NCBI GenBank assembly: GCA_015709595.1
Contig: CP054178.1
Coordinates: 3,105,205 to 3,169,204 of the forward strand
Source of the DNA: Phycisphaeraceae bacterium
GTDB taxonomy: Bacteria > Planctomycetota > Phycisphaerae > Phycisphaerales > SM1A02
DNA: 64,000 nt
Reading direction: 5' to 3'
Every line of letters starts with the position of its first letter. Within the stretch, counting starts at the first letter, position 1. The notes under the pieces were generated by a model that saw only the letters and a program-made list of their open reading frames with translations, was not told where the DNA came from and ran no database searches. The position numbers and the translations under genes are program-made. This document shows, piece after piece, positions 39,302-49,668 of the stretch.

Positions 39302-41080
39302 ATGCGGACGCAAAGGACAAGTCACGTTCCAAACCTCACTGTGATGACACTCCTCTTGCTGTCGGCCTCGACACTTGGGCCCTCGTTGGTCTGCATGGCG
39401 CAAGAGTTCACATTCACCGCATGGTCGGAGGTGACGCCGGTGATTGACGGGCGAATCGACTCCGGAGAGTGGGACGACGCAGCGCAGCACACACAGGGTA
39501 ACGTGACCGTGTGGGTGAAGAACGACGGCGTTCGTCTGTTCATTGCTGTCCTCGTTCGGGACGCGACTTTTCGACCAGCGCACGAGGGGGGTGGACAGTT
39601 CACCGGCATCATCGACTTCAATGGCGACAACGACACAGACTTGCGTGCCGAGCCCGGTGACGATGTCTGGTTCATCGGGTTGAGTACACGGTTTGTGGGT
39701 GATTATTACGTGGCCCACGATCTGGTCCGGAGACAGGACTCTGGTGACGGCGGGACGACTGATATCCAGGTCGCCTATCAGCACAGTAATCCGATCGTCG
39801 AGGAACGTGGTGACTACACCTTCGAGTTTCAAGGCCTACTGGATTCGGCCGATGATGCTCACGACTTCAGTCTCATGAGCGGCGATTCGATCGGGTTCCG
39901 CTTCTCCACGATCGATGGCAGGTTTCCCCCAGCGTCCGCCTTCGCACAAATCACTGTTGCGGCGCCGCCGGAGCCGGAGGGGTGCATCCTCGACCAGGAA
40001 CTCGACTCCGAGATCGACGTCGACCAGCCCTTGTGGTTGCCGGTTCGCCAAGCGCAGGTGTTCACCGTGGGCATGAACGGGAATCTGTGCGCGTTCGAGG
40101 TTTTTCTGCTCAAGCCGGATCGCGGAGTGCCCCGCGACGTCACGTGGGAGGTCCGTCCCGCCCAAGGGGGAACACCGGGGGATGTCATTCTGGCCGCGGG
40201 TGCGGTGCGATACGACGACATCCCGGTCGGGCCGTCGTGGATTCGCATCGACATTGAGCCCGGCCTGCGGGTGCAACCCGGCGATCAACTCGCGATCGTT
40301 CTGCGCCCAACGGCTTTCGAGTCGGAGGTGTCCACTTCGTGGTGGGGGCGCACGGGCGACGTCTATGCGGGCGGGTCAGCGTTTTTCAAGGTCGCAACAG
40401 ACCCATGGGTTCTTCGGGAGGGCGGCGTCGACTGGATGTTCCGAACATACGTTGACCCTCGCGTCATCAGCCCCGACACCGACTCCGACGGCCTCACCGA
40501 CGCCGATGAGATCGCTCTCGGCACCGACCCCAACAAACCCGACACCGACGGCGATGGCCTGCTCGACGGCACCGAGGTCGAGATGGCCATCGCCAATGGC
40601 ACCAACTGTCCTGACCCCCTCAGCCCCGACTCCGACGGCGACGGCCTGACGGATGGGGCGGAAGTGGGCTACGAAGGCGTCGAAGGAACCGGCACCGACC
40701 CCTGCAACCCCGACACCGACGGCGACGGGCTGAATGACTTGGTCGACCCCACGCCGCTCCAGCCCGGCGCCCCGCCCGCGTTCCTCGAGGAAATGGCCCG
40801 AGTCCTCGGCGCGGCAGTGGACGGCATCGACCTGGGCCAGTTCACCGGCCCCAACGACAACGCCAACAAGGGCCGACGCAACTCCATGGCCAACCGCATC
40901 CGCAACGCGGCCAACGCCATTGCGGGGGACGACTACGAAACCGCGATCGACCTACTCTCGGGCGTTCTGGCCAAGGTGGACGGCAACCCCGCCGAGCCGG
41001 ACTGGATGGCCGAGGGCGCCGATCAGGAGGCCCTGCGCAACGAACTGGCCCTGCTGATCGCGCTGCTGCTCCTCGAGTGA
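39302..41080 (+). CDS. Secreted protein: CBM9-like domain, TSP3 calcium repeats, conserved C-terminal module
   Basis: A 592-residue protein with an N-terminal signal (TLLLLSASTLGPSLVCMAQE). The first domain (VTPVIDGRIDSGEWDDAAQ, then VTVWVKNDGVRLFIAVLVRD) has the look of a CBM9/DOMON-type sandwich. A second beta domain follows at about 215-385. Residues about 395-480 are thrombospondin type 3 repeats (DTDSDGLTDADEIALGTDP) that bind calcium. The last ~110 residues (EEMARVLGAAVDGIDLGQF ... ALLIALLLLE) recur almost unchanged in the next gene. It is an extracellular structural or binding protein of unknown ligand. Confidence 0.78.
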   Translation: MRTQRTSHVPNLTVMTLLLLSASTLGPSLVCMAQEFTFTAWSEVTPVIDGRIDSGEWDDAAQHTQGNVTVWVKNDGVRLFIAVLVRDATFRPAHEGGGQFTGIIDFNGDNDTDLRAEPGDDVWFIGLSTRFVGDYYVAHDLVRRQDSGDGGTTDIQVAYQHSNPIVEERGDYTFEFQGLLDSADDAHDFSLMSGDSIGFRFSTIDGRFPPASAFAQITVAAPPEPEGCILDQELDSEIDVDQPLWLPVRQAQVFTVGMNGNLCAFEVFLLKPDRGVPRDVTWEVRPAQGGTPGDVILAAGAVRYDDIPVGPSWIRIDIEPGLRVQPGDQLAIVLRPTAFESEVSTSWWGRTGDVYAGGSAFFKVATDPWVLREGGVDWMFRTYVDPRVISPDTDSDGLTDADEIALGTDPNKPDTDGDGLLDGTEVEMAIANGTNCPDPLSPDSDGDGLTDGAEVGYEGVEGTGTDPCNPDTDGDGLNDLVDPTPLQPGAPPAFLEEMARVLGAAVDGIDLGQFTGPNDNANKGRRNSMANRIRNAANAIAGDDYETAIDLLSGVLAKVDGNPAEPDWMAEGADQEALRNELALLIALLLLE

Positions 41081-43413
41081 GGGCGCGCCGATGGCGCGCA
41101 GGCCGATCGCGGAAATCGTGGGCCCGCGGTCGGCCTGTTGTCATCCGTTGACACATCCAACAACCCCACGCGAGGAAAGGACCGAAGATGGCACGATTAC
41201 GTCTCATGCTGGCCCGCGCTCTGGCGAGCGTCACCTTCGGCGTCGCAGCGCCCCTTGGCGCGGGGGCTCAGACGCTGGTTCAGGAGATTCTGCATACCGA
41301 TACGAACACAGGCGACGAAGTGGGCGACCGTCTGGGCCACGACATCGATGTGTGTGGCGATCTCGCCATCGTGGGCGCCACCGGCGAGGGGCCCGGCCTG
41401 TCCGGGTCGGTCTACATCTTTCGGCGCGATGCCAGCGGCGTGTGGGTGCAGGAGGCGGGTCCAATTTTGAACCCCGATCCGGCGCCGCATCATGAGTTCA
41501 CGCAGTTCGGCATTGGCGTGGGCATTTCGCCGTCGCCTCACGGCGATGTCGCCGTCGTCGGCGCCGTCTTCGGAACGTCGGCCATCGGCTCAGGCGCACT
41601 CTGGCCTGGCAGCGCCTACATCTACCGCTTTGACGGGCAGGACTGGGTCTTCGAGCAGAAACTCGATCCGGTGGGGCCGGCTTCGCTTGACTTCTACGGC
41701 GTCAGTGCTGATGTCAGTGGCGACTACGCCATCGTCGGTGCGCCAAATGCCGAGGCCGAGAACGGCACCAACCGAAACAATTCCGGAACCGTGTATGTCT
41801 GGCGGTATGATCCGGGGATTCGGCGGTGGGTTCAGGATCTCGCCGACTTTGTACCAGCCGATGTGCTCCGTGCCGAGCAGTTCGGCTCCACTGTCGAAAT
41901 CGACGCGAGAGGGGCGGAGCCGGTTTTCGTGGCGTCGGCGCTGAGCAAGGACGACTACGGCAATAACTCGGGCGCGTCGTATCTTTATCGACGGGACGCT
42001 GGCAGCGGCACATGGGTGCTCGAGCGGCGCCTTGATCTGCTGCTCGTCGACGGCTCCAACAATTCGATTCTCCGCCCGTCCGACTTCTTTGGTGGCTCAC
42101 CCGCCATCAGCGGCGATGTTATCGCCGTCGGCGCCACCGGAACGACGGTGGGCGGCGTGCCCCGCGCGGGTGTGGTTCACGTCTTCCGTCGAGTCGCCGG
42201 GATCTGGACTTACGAGTCCACACTGAATCCCGATACGCCGATCGAACGCGCGGGCTTCGGCGAGACCGTTTCGGTCGACGACGAACTCATCATCACCGGC
42301 GAAGGCGGGTCCCCGCAGTTCGCGCCGGGCGGCGCGTTCATCTTCCGCTTTGACGGCATCGAGTGGCATCAGGAAACGGGTCGCATCGTTCGCGCCGGCG
42401 CGACAAGCGGTGAGACGGCGTTCGTCGCCTTGTCCGGACTCCAAGCGCTCATCGGTTGGCCCGGCGCTGATACCGCCAACGGGGGCGACTCCGGTCTGGT
42501 CACCGTCTATCGCGTGTTTAACACCACCGCCGGGAACCTCGTGGTCGAACTTCCGGAGTCCGGTGCGACGGTGGCCTTCGCCGAGGTGTCGAGGCCGGGC
42601 AACACACGCGTGACGGTCTCAACCGAAGCGCCGCCCGTGCCCTCCGGCTTCGAACTAGGCGAGCCCCCCGTCTACTACGACATCACAACGACCGCGACCT
42701 TCACTGGCACGATCGACTTGTGCATCGACTACTCGGGGCAGACCTTCGAGGGCGATCCGTCGTCGCTCGCGCTGCTTCACTACGAGAACGGCGAGTGGGT
42801 GAATGTCACGTCGTCGCACGATGAGGAGAACCAGATCATCTGCGGCACCGTCACATCGCTGTCGCCATTCGTCGTGGTCCAGGTGATCAACCAGGACTCG
42901 GACTCCGACGGCCTGCTCGACAGCACGGAACTCGAAATCGGTACCGATCCGAACGACGCCGACTCGGATGACGACGGCCTGTCGGATGGGGCGGAAGTCG
43001 GCTATGAAGGCGTGGAGGGAACTGGGACCGATCCGCTCAACCCCGACACCGACGGCGACGGGCTGAATGACTTGGTCGACCCCACGCCGCTCCAGCCCGG
43101 CGCCCCGCCCGTGTTCCTCGAAGAAATGGCCCGAACCCTCGGCGCGGCGGTGGACGGCATCGACTTGGGGCAGTTCACCGGCCCCAACGACAACGCCAAC
43201 AAGGGCCGACGCAACTCGCTGGCCAACCGCATTCGCAACGCGGCCAACGCCATCGCCGCGGAGGATTACGAGACGGCCATCGACCTGCTCGCGGGCGTGC
43301 TGGCCAAGGTGGATGGCAACCCCGCCGAGCCGGACTGGATGGCTGAGGGCGCCGATCAGGAGGCCTTGCGCGATGACCTGGCCCTGCTGATCGCGCTGCT
43401 GCTGCTGCCGTGA
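40472..43413. repeat. Duplicated TSP3 plus C-terminal module in two adjacent genes
   Basis: The segments about 40620-41080 and 42960-43413 are nearly the same DNA, from the GATGGGGCGGAAGT stretch to the stop. The upstream parts of the two genes are unrelated. This indicates recent duplication or gene conversion of the 3' module. Confidence 0.75.
41188..43413 (+). CDS. Secreted FG-GAP-type beta-propeller with TSP3 repeats and the same C-terminal module
   Basis: A 741-residue protein with a signal peptide ending GAGAQT. Residues about 30-450 hold seven propeller-type repeats of the FG-GAP kind (GDLAIVGATGEGPGLSGSVY, GDYAIVGAPNAEAENGTNRN, GDVIAVGATGTTVGGVPRAG). A beta domain (ELPESGATVAFAEVSRPG ... 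FVVVQVINQDS) follows. TSP3 repeats and a ~110-residue C-terminal module close the protein; these are nearly identical in DNA to the preceding gene. Probably an extracellular or outer-surface protein. Confidence 0.8.
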   Translation: MARLRLMLARALASVTFGVAAPLGAGAQTLVQEILHTDTNTGDEVGDRLGHDIDVCGDLAIVGATGEGPGLSGSVYIFRRDASGVWVQEAGPILNPDPAPHHEFTQFGIGVGISPSPHGDVAVVGAVFGTSAIGSGALWPGSAYIYRFDGQDWVFEQKLDPVGPASLDFYGVSADVSGDYAIVGAPNAEAENGTNRNNSGTVYVWRYDPGIRRWVQDLADFVPADVLRAEQFGSTVEIDARGAEPVFVASALSKDDYGNNSGASYLYRRDAGSGTWVLERRLDLLLVDGSNNSILRPSDFFGGSPAISGDVIAVGATGTTVGGVPRAGVVHVFRRVAGIWTYESTLNPDTPIERAGFGETVSVDDELIITGEGGSPQFAPGGAFIFRFDGIEWHQETGRIVRAGATSGETAFVALSGLQALIGWPGADTANGGDSGLVTVYRVFNTTAGNLVVELPESGATVAFAEVSRPGNTRVTVSTEAPPVPSGFELGEPPVYYDITTTATFTGTIDLCIDYSGQTFEGDPSSLALLHYENGEWVNVTSSHDEENQIICGTVTSLSPFVVVQVINQDSDSDGLLDSTELEIGTDPNDADSDDDGLSDGAEVGYEGVEGTGTDPLNPDTDGDGLNDLVDPTPLQPGAPPVFLEEMARTLGAAVDGIDLGQFTGPNDNANKGRRNSLANRIRNAANAIAAEDYETAIDLLAGVLAKVDGNPAEPDWMAEGADQEALRDDLALLIALLLLP

Positions 43414-43516
43414 CTTCCTCTACGCCCCTCGCGCACGCTCGTGGGCCTGCGCGGGGGGCACTTTCGGGTCGAGATTACAGGGCGATGGCCCGCCCAACGG
43501 AACGGAGTGCTGCATC

Positions 43517-44535
43517 ATGCTGAACCTGCTGAACTACTGGAATCGTCGGACCACGCATCTTGCTCCCGCCATGTTCCTGGTGTGGATCGTGGCGCTGCTG
43601 GCGCTCGTGGCGGCCCCGGCCGCCCTCGCCCAGGGCCGGGGTAACGGCGGTGGCGGCGGGGAGGCGGGGAGGCGGTGGCACGCCGCCGCCCAATCCGGAG
43701 ATCGCCTATGTGGACGGCAACGGCCTTCGTGATGAACGCCGACGGAAGCAACAAGACTCGCATCTACCTGGCGCCGAAGGGTGCATCGATCCGAGGCCCC
43801 GTCTGGTCGCCGGACGGCACGCAGATCGCCTTCTGGGGGCGGATCGGCGGCGTCAGCGGCATCCACACCATCAACGCCGATGGGAGCGGGTTCCGTCGCA
43901 TCGTGACGCTCGAGTACCAGTACTCCCTCGCCACGTTCCCCGACTGGTCGCCGGTCCCTGCACCGGATGGCGAGCACAAGATCGTCTTCACCGACGGGCC
44001 ATCGGGGGATTATCGGGACATCTTCGTGGTCAACCCGGATGGATCCGAACTGACGCGCCTGACGGACGGCGCAACGACGCTCGAGTGGTATTCGTACGCT
44101 GCGTGGATGCCGGACGGGGTGAGGATCATCAGCGCGCCGGACTTCGAGAGTGCCCTGCTCATTCACGTCGCTCAGACGAATACCGGGAGTGAGAACGAAA
44201 CGCTGGAGATCGCTTCGGTGGAGCCGATCCCCGGCCTCTCTGACCCGATCTTCCCGCGCAGCGCCAACCACAGTGACTGGATCGCCATGTCCGATTGGGA
44301 GTTCACGGGTCCGCTCGAGATTCGGGTGGTGGACCTGACGGATGTGCAGGCGCCTCAGATGCTGTTCTCGCTCAACCTGGGCAACGACCTGCGCTGGGCG
44401 AGTTTCTCGCCGGATGACTCGCGGATCGCCTTCCACCGCAGCGGCGCGTCGGGCGGTATCTACCGCATCAACCTCGACGGCACGGGGCTGACGCTGCTGT
44501 CGAACAAGGGCGTCGATCCGAACTGGAGGCGCTGA
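43517..44535 (+). pseudogene. TolB-like beta-propeller protein gene with two apparent frameshifts
   Basis: A signal peptide and Gly-rich linker begin at ATG 43517 in one frame. TPPPNPEIAYVDGN continues in a second frame. From about 43720 a third frame carries PD40/WD40-like repeats (NADGSNKTRIYLAPKG, VWSPDGTQIAFWGR, NPDGSELTRLTDG) to the stop at 44535. The pieces make one sensible protein only with shifts near 43655-43680 (a G-rich run) and near 43715. Either the gene has decayed or the sequence has errors in G-rich DNA. The repeat part itself has no further damage. Confidence 0.65.
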
Positions 44536-44587
44536 GTCGGTCGCCGGGACAGGCGCGGTTTCGGTTTCGATTCAGGAGGAAGTCATC

Positions 44588-45832
44588 ATGTCATCATTCC
44601 GCAGGTGTGTGCTGGTGGTGGTGTCGGGCGTCGTCGTGGCGACCGCCTTGACGATCCCGGCCTCGGCCCAGGAACAGACGTGGATCGGGCAGTTCGGAAC
44701 CAGCGCGGCGGACAGTGTCTACTCAGTCGCGCGGGCTGACGCCGACGGCGTCGTGGTCGCTGGCGGCACCGCCGGCAACATTGGCGGGACTCATTACGGC
44801 TTGTCAGACTTGATCATTGTCAGGTATGACGCGTCGGGCACTCGAGTGTGGGTCCGTCAATCCGGTACGTCGGCTCACGAGTGGGCATGGTCAGTCGCAC
44901 CGGACGGAGCCGGTGGAGTATTCGTCGCAGGCACCACGAACGGCAATCTGGGCAGCGCCAACGCCGGTCGATGGGATGCGTGGTTGGCCCGCTATGACGG
45001 GGACGGCAATCAACTCTGGATTCGTCAGTTCGGAACTTCCGGTGACGATGATGCGCGGGCGCTCGCGCCTGACGGCGCGGGCGGCGTGTTCGTCGCGGGC
45101 GACACCTCGGGAAACCTGGGTGGTCAGAACGCCGGGAACATGGACATCTGGCTGGCGCGCTACGACGCATCGGGCAACCGGGTGTGGCTGCGACAGATCG
45201 GCACGAACACCGGGGACCGAGCCAGAGGCCTGGCCTCCGACGGCGCGGGCGGGTTCTTCCTGTCCGGCAACACGCACGGCAACTTCGGAGGTCAGAACCT
45301 AGGGCTTGGAGATGTGATCATCGCACGATTCGATGGGGCCGGGAACCAGACCTGGATTCGACAGATCGGAACGGCGGCGGGCGACTACACCGAATCCGCC
45401 GCCGCCCCGGATGGCGCGGGGGGCGTCTACATCGCCGGCTACACCTACGGCAATCTTGGCGGCACGCACCGCGGCGGCGAGGACGCCTGGCTGGCACGCT
45501 ACGACGGCGCAGGCACTCAGTCTTGGATCGTGCAGTTCGGCACCGCTGCCCTGGATATCGCCAGCGGCGTGACATCGGACGGATCGGGTGGTGCGGTGGT
45601 GGCTGGTATGACGTATGGCGAGCTGGCCGGCCCAAACGCCGGCGGAGGTGACGTCTGGTTGGCTTCGTATGACGCGGCTGGATCCCGGTCGTGGGTGCGA
45701 CAGTTCGGCTCTCCCGAATCGGAGAACGCCAACTCGATCAGTGCGGCCGGTGGAAGCGGGTACTGCCTCGGTGGTGAAACATACGGCAATCTCGGCGGCG
45801 CCAATGCCGGCGAGTCCGACGCGTGGCTCGCC
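44588..45832 (+). pseudogene. 5' part of an SBBP-repeat secreted protein gene split by an IS3 copy
   Basis: ATG 44588 has AGGAGGA eight bases upstream. The product has a signal peptide (VATALTIPASAQ) and about seven ~55-residue beta-propeller repeats of the SBBP kind (DASGTRVWVRQSGTSAHEW, DGDGNQLWIRQFGTSGDDD and others). After 415 codons the frame meets the IS at 45833. The 3' part lies at 47145-47615 and continues in frame once one CGCC copy and the IS are removed, giving a 571-residue protein. Confidence 0.85.
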
Positions 45833-47140
45833 TGACCTGCCCCCATTTCCTGTACCAGGCCCTATGAGAGTCTGAGGGTGAGGATAGGGTTGAGGGATCG
45901 ACGCTGGCCGGGCCGGAGGGAGGGCGCAGCCCCGACCGGAGGACCGGCCAGCATCGCCGCGAACGTCGCCGGGGGAACGTACCCCAGCGAGGAGTGCGGC
46001 CGGTGATGGTTGTACTCGTTCTTCCACGATGACGCCAGCGCCCTGGCGTCACGCACATCAGTGAACACTTCCGCGTTGAGCAGCTCATCCCGCAGGCGGC
46101 CGTGGAAGCTCTCGGCGTAGCCGTTCTCCCACGGGCTGCCGGGCGCGATGTATACGTTCTCCACGCCCGTCAGCTCCGCCAGGCGCCGGAGCGTCGTCGC
46201 GATGAACTCCGGACCGTTGTCGCTGCGGATGTGATCCGGAATGCCGCGCGTGGTGAACAGGCCAATCAGAACATCCGCCACGCCGCCCGCCGTCATCGAG
46301 CGGTTCACCTCCAGCGCCAGGCACTCTCGCGTGAACTCATCCACCACGCTCAGCCACTTCAGCGCCCCCCACGTGCATCCGTGTCGTGGATGAAGTCGAT
46401 GGCCCACACGTGATCCTGGTGCTCCGGGCGGCGCCGCAGGATCCCATTCGCGGAGTGACCCAGACGCCTGCGTTTGTGCTGCTTTCAGGCACTTTCAGAC
46501 CCTCCTGCCTCCACAGACGATGGACCCGCTTGCGGTTCACGCCACCCCTCCAGCCGAAGCATCCCCAGATCATCCGGCAGCCCCGACGCGGATGACGCCG
46601 CACCAGCTCGTGCATGCGGCGGACCAGGGACTCATCGCCGTCCCGCGGGATCGCCGCGTACCGCTGCGTCGAGCGCGGCTGGTTCAGCACGCGGCAGACC
46701 TGACGCTCGCTCACGCGAGGATCGGTCGGCTGCAGTGTCGCCCGCACGTGCGTCACGACGCCCTCCCGCCCGAGGGGCCGATGCTTCCCCAGGTAGTCGT
46801 TGGCCTCCTGCAGGATCTGGTTGTCCAGCGTCAGATCGGCCACGGCCTTCTTCAGCCGCGCGTTCTCGATCTCCAGTTCCTTCAGACGCCGGGCCTCCTC
46901 CGACTTCATCCCGCCATACTGGTTCCGCCAGCGGTTGAAGGTCTGTTCGCTCACGCCCAGATGCTGGATGACCTGGGCGATGGAGCGGCCCGCCGCCAGC
47001 ATGGCGTCCGCCTCACGCAGCTTCGTCACGATCTGTTCCGGGGTGTGCCTCGTCCGTTTCATCGTCGAGAGTCTCCGGGGCCAACCCGTGGCCTATCGGG
47101 ACTCTCATAAGACCTGGATCAGTTTTTGGGGGGCAGGTCA
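45833..47140 (-). mobile_element. IS3-family element, copy 2 (minus orientation), 1308 bp
   Basis: Same termini as copies 1 and 3. It is flanked by CGCC on both sides (45829-45832 and 47141-47144), a clean target duplication. It is 10 bases shorter than copy 3, and its orfB is out of frame in places. Confidence 0.92.
45862..47062 (-). pseudogene. IS3 transposase of copy 2, fused and frameshifted
   Basis: OrfA (from ATG 47062) runs directly into the orfB frame (KHRPLGREGVVTHVRATLQ) with no stop between them, unlike copies 1 and 3. The orfB part then shifts frame around MIWGCFGWRGGVNRK and again near VPESSTNAG. The catalytic C-terminal half is intact only from about 46407 down to 45862. It probably cannot transpose on its own but could be mobilised by copies 1 or 3. 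Confidence 0.8.
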
Positions 47141-47615
47141 CGCCCTCTACGCCGGCGACCCGTCCATCACTGTCCCCCTCAAGGGTTACACCGTCAATCG
47201 CGGCACGCGCCTCTCGGGCAACGTCCTGTCGATGATGTTCTCCGACCCCTACTACCTCAAGGTCGCCTCCGCACCCGGCACCTCGTATCATGTCGCCGAG
47301 ACCACCGTGCGGGCCAAGACCACGGTGCTGGCGCCTTCGCGGTTTGACATCCGCACCGAAGCCCGTGCCACCGAGTCCAACGTGCAGACGCGGATCGCGC
47401 TGCGCAACTTGGACACCAACACGTGGGACACGCTGCTCACGTTCTGGCAGCCGACCACGGATACGGTGAAGGTGCTCGCCGACATCCCCAACGCCGACCA
47501 CTACATCCGCCAGAGCGACGGCCTGATCCGCGTTCGCATCCAGATGATCCGCGCCCTGAGCCGTGGGCCGTTCAACAAATGGATGGATCACGTGGAGGTG
47601 AAGGTGTGGGAGTGA
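47141..47615 (+). pseudogene. 3' part of the split SBBP-repeat gene (C-terminal module)
   Basis: The frame encodes LYAGDPSITVPLKGYTVNRG and about 135 further residues to the stop at 47613-47615. This ~150-residue beta-rich module (SMMFSDPYYLKVASAPG, RGPFNKWMDHVEVKVWE) is repeated nearly unchanged at the end of the following gene. It starts from the second CGCC copy. It may be read as a fusion from inside the IS, but no ribosome site of its own is evident. Confidence 0.8.
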
Positions 47616-49185
47616 TCATGCCATTTGCCCATTCTGCGAGATAGCTTTCACCGCACCGCATGACTACAAAGTCATCCCAGTCAGTTCGTCGGAGCAACCA
47701 TCCATGAACCGCAATCTCAAACGCCTGCTTGTTTCTGCTTGGCTCAGCGCGGTTTGGCTCGCAGCCGCTTCTTCGGCCAACGCTCAGTGGACGGTCACTA
47801 ACCTGCATCCCGCGGGTGCAACCGAGTCAAGGACTCTCGGCGTCTCCGGCGGACAGCAGGTTGGATACGCGCAGATCGGCGGCGTTCAGCGTGCCGGCCT
47901 GTGGAATGGTACGGCCGCGTCGTGGACGGACCTGCACCCCGCGGGGGCAACTGAGTCAAGGGCTCTCGGCGGCTCCAACGGGCAACAGGTGGGATACGCA
48001 GTGATCGGCGGCGTGCCTCGCGCGTGTATGTGGTCCGGCACCGCGGTGTCACACGTGGATCTTCACCCATCCGGCGCGGCAATTTCGTTTGCCACTGCTG
48101 CACGCGCGGGGCAGCAGGGCGGCTACGCGCGCTATGGCACCGAGAATCAGGCCGGCATCTGGGATGGCAGTGCCGCGTCATGGGTGGTCTGGCATCCGCC
48201 GGGGGAGGACCAATCTGCGATCTGGGGGATGGACACGGCTCAGGTCGTGGGACAGGTGACGCCGACCGGCTCTCCGGACGGTCGAGCTGCGCTGTGGACT
48301 GGAGCAGGCTCCTGGACTGATCTCACGCCCAGTGGTGCTGGCCAATCCATAGCGAGAGCCGTTCATAGCGGACAACAGGTCGGTGCAGCGTACTTCGCAG
48401 GCCAGTCTCGCGCCTGCTTGTGGACCGGCTCACCACAATCTTGGGTCGAGTTGCATCCGGCCTCGGCGGGCTCCGGGTATTCTGGCGCGAAGGGAGTCTT
48501 CGATGGAATGCAGTGCGGTCATGCGGAAATCGGTGGCCTTGCCAGAGCGGGCGTGTGGAGCGGTACCGCCAACTCATGGGTGGACCTCTCGACCTTCCTA
48601 ACCGGCTCATGGGGGTACACGTACGCCGAGAGCATTTGGAGCGACGGTACGACCATCCATGTCGTCGGCTACGGCTTCAACAACGCCACCCAGCGCACCG
48701 AGGCCCTGCTCTGGACGTGTCCAGTTGAGACTGCCATCACTGTCCCCCTCAAGGGTTACACCGTCAACCGCGGCGCACGCCTCAGCGGCAACATCCTGTC
48801 GATGATGTTCTCTGACCCCTACTACCTCAAGGTCGCCTCCGCGCCCGGCACCTCGTACCACGTCGCCGAGACCACCGTGCGGGCCAAGACCACGGTGACC
48901 AATCCCTCGCGCCTCGACATCCGCACCGAAGCCCGGGCCACCGAGTCCAACGTCCAGACCCGCATCGCCCTGCGCAACCTGAACACCAACACCTGGGACA
49001 CGCTCCTCACCTACTGGCAGCCGACGACCGACACCGTGAAGGTAATGGGCAACATCCCCAACCCCGCGGACTACATTCGTCAGAGTGACGGTCTCATCCG
49101 CATCCGCATCCAGATGATCCGCGCGCTCACGCGCGGTCCATTCAACAAGTGGATGGATCACGTGGAGGTGACGGTGCGGGAGTAG
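47165..49185. repeat. Duplicated ~450-bp C-terminal module in two adjacent secreted-protein genes
   Basis: The segments 47165-47615 and 48734-49185 encode the same ~150-residue module with only scattered substitutions. One copy belongs to the IS-split SBBP gene, the other to the HAF-type gene. Confidence 0.8.
47704..49185 (+). CDS. Secreted HAF-type repeat protein with the shared C-terminal module
   Basis: A 493-residue protein with a signal peptide ending SSANAQW. It contains six to seven ~48-residue repeats of the pattern 'W-x-LHPAGAxxSxAxG...GGQQVGYAxIGGxxRAxxWxGTAxSW', resembling extracellular HAF-type propeller repeats. Residues from about 344 (ITVPLKGYTVNRGARLSGN) to the end form the ~150-residue module shared with the split SBBP gene. 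The shared part is highly similar in DNA, pointing to recent duplication or conversion. Function unknown; probably displayed outside the cell. Confidence 0.75.
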   Translation: MNRNLKRLLVSAWLSAVWLAAASSANAQWTVTNLHPAGATESRTLGVSGGQQVGYAQIGGVQRAGLWNGTAASWTDLHPAGATESRALGGSNGQQVGYAVIGGVPRACMWSGTAVSHVDLHPSGAAISFATAARAGQQGGYARYGTENQAGIWDGSAASWVVWHPPGEDQSAIWGMDTAQVVGQVTPTGSPDGRAALWTGAGSWTDLTPSGAGQSIARAVHSGQQVGAAYFAGQSRACLWTGSPQSWVELHPASAGSGYSGAKGVFDGMQCGHAEIGGLARAGVWSGTANSWVDLSTFLTGSWGYTYAESIWSDGTTIHVVGYGFNNATQRTEALLWTCPVETAITVPLKGYTVNRGARLSGNILSMMFSDPYYLKVASAPGTSYHVAETTVRAKTTVTNPSRLDIRTEARATESNVQTRIALRNLNTNTWDTLLTYWQPTTDTVKVMGNIPNPADYIRQSDGLIRIRIQMIRALTRGPFNKWMDHVEVTVRE

Positions 49186-49356
49186 GGCGGGTGCGATGGC
49201 GCGCGGCTACGGACATCGCGGGGTAGGCGACTCGCTCCGCGAAGTCGGCACGAGTTCGCACGACGTGGAGTGTCGTGTTGACCTGCCCCCCAAAAACTGA
49301 TCCAGGTCTTATGAGAGTCCCGATAGGCCACGGGTTGGCCCCGGAGACTCTCGACG

Positions 49357-49668
49357 ATGAAACGGACGAGGCACACCCCGGAACAGATCGTGACGAAGCT
49401 GCGTGAGGCGGACGCCATGCTGGCGGCGGGCCGCTCCATCGCCCAGGTCATCCAGCATCTGGGCGTGAGCGAACAGACCTTCAACCGCTGGCGGAACCAG
49501 TATGGCGGGATGAAGTCGGAGGAGGCCCGGCGTCTGAAGGAACTGGAGATCGAGAACGCGCGGCTGAAGAAGGCCGTGGCCGATCTGACGCTGGACAACC
49601 AGATCCTGCAGGAGGCCAACGACTACCTGGGAAAGCATCGAGCCCCTCGGGCAGGAGGGGCGTCGTGA
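49357..49668 (+). CDS. IS3-family transposase OrfA (copy 3)
   Basis: A 103-residue HTH and leucine-zipper protein identical in layout to copy 1, with HTPEQ in place of HSAEQ near the N terminus. The stop overlaps the GTG of orfB. Confidence 0.9.
   Translation: MKRTRHTPEQIVTKLREADAMLAAGRSIAQVIQHLGVSEQTFNRWRNQYGGMKSEEARRLKELEIENARLKKAVADLTLDNQILQEANDYLGKHRAPRAGGAS

Noticed and set aside
46800-47615. A gene running from inside IS copy 2 into the SBBP 3' part
   Set aside because: It is a chance fusion across the IS end; the downstream part is explained as the split gene's C terminus.
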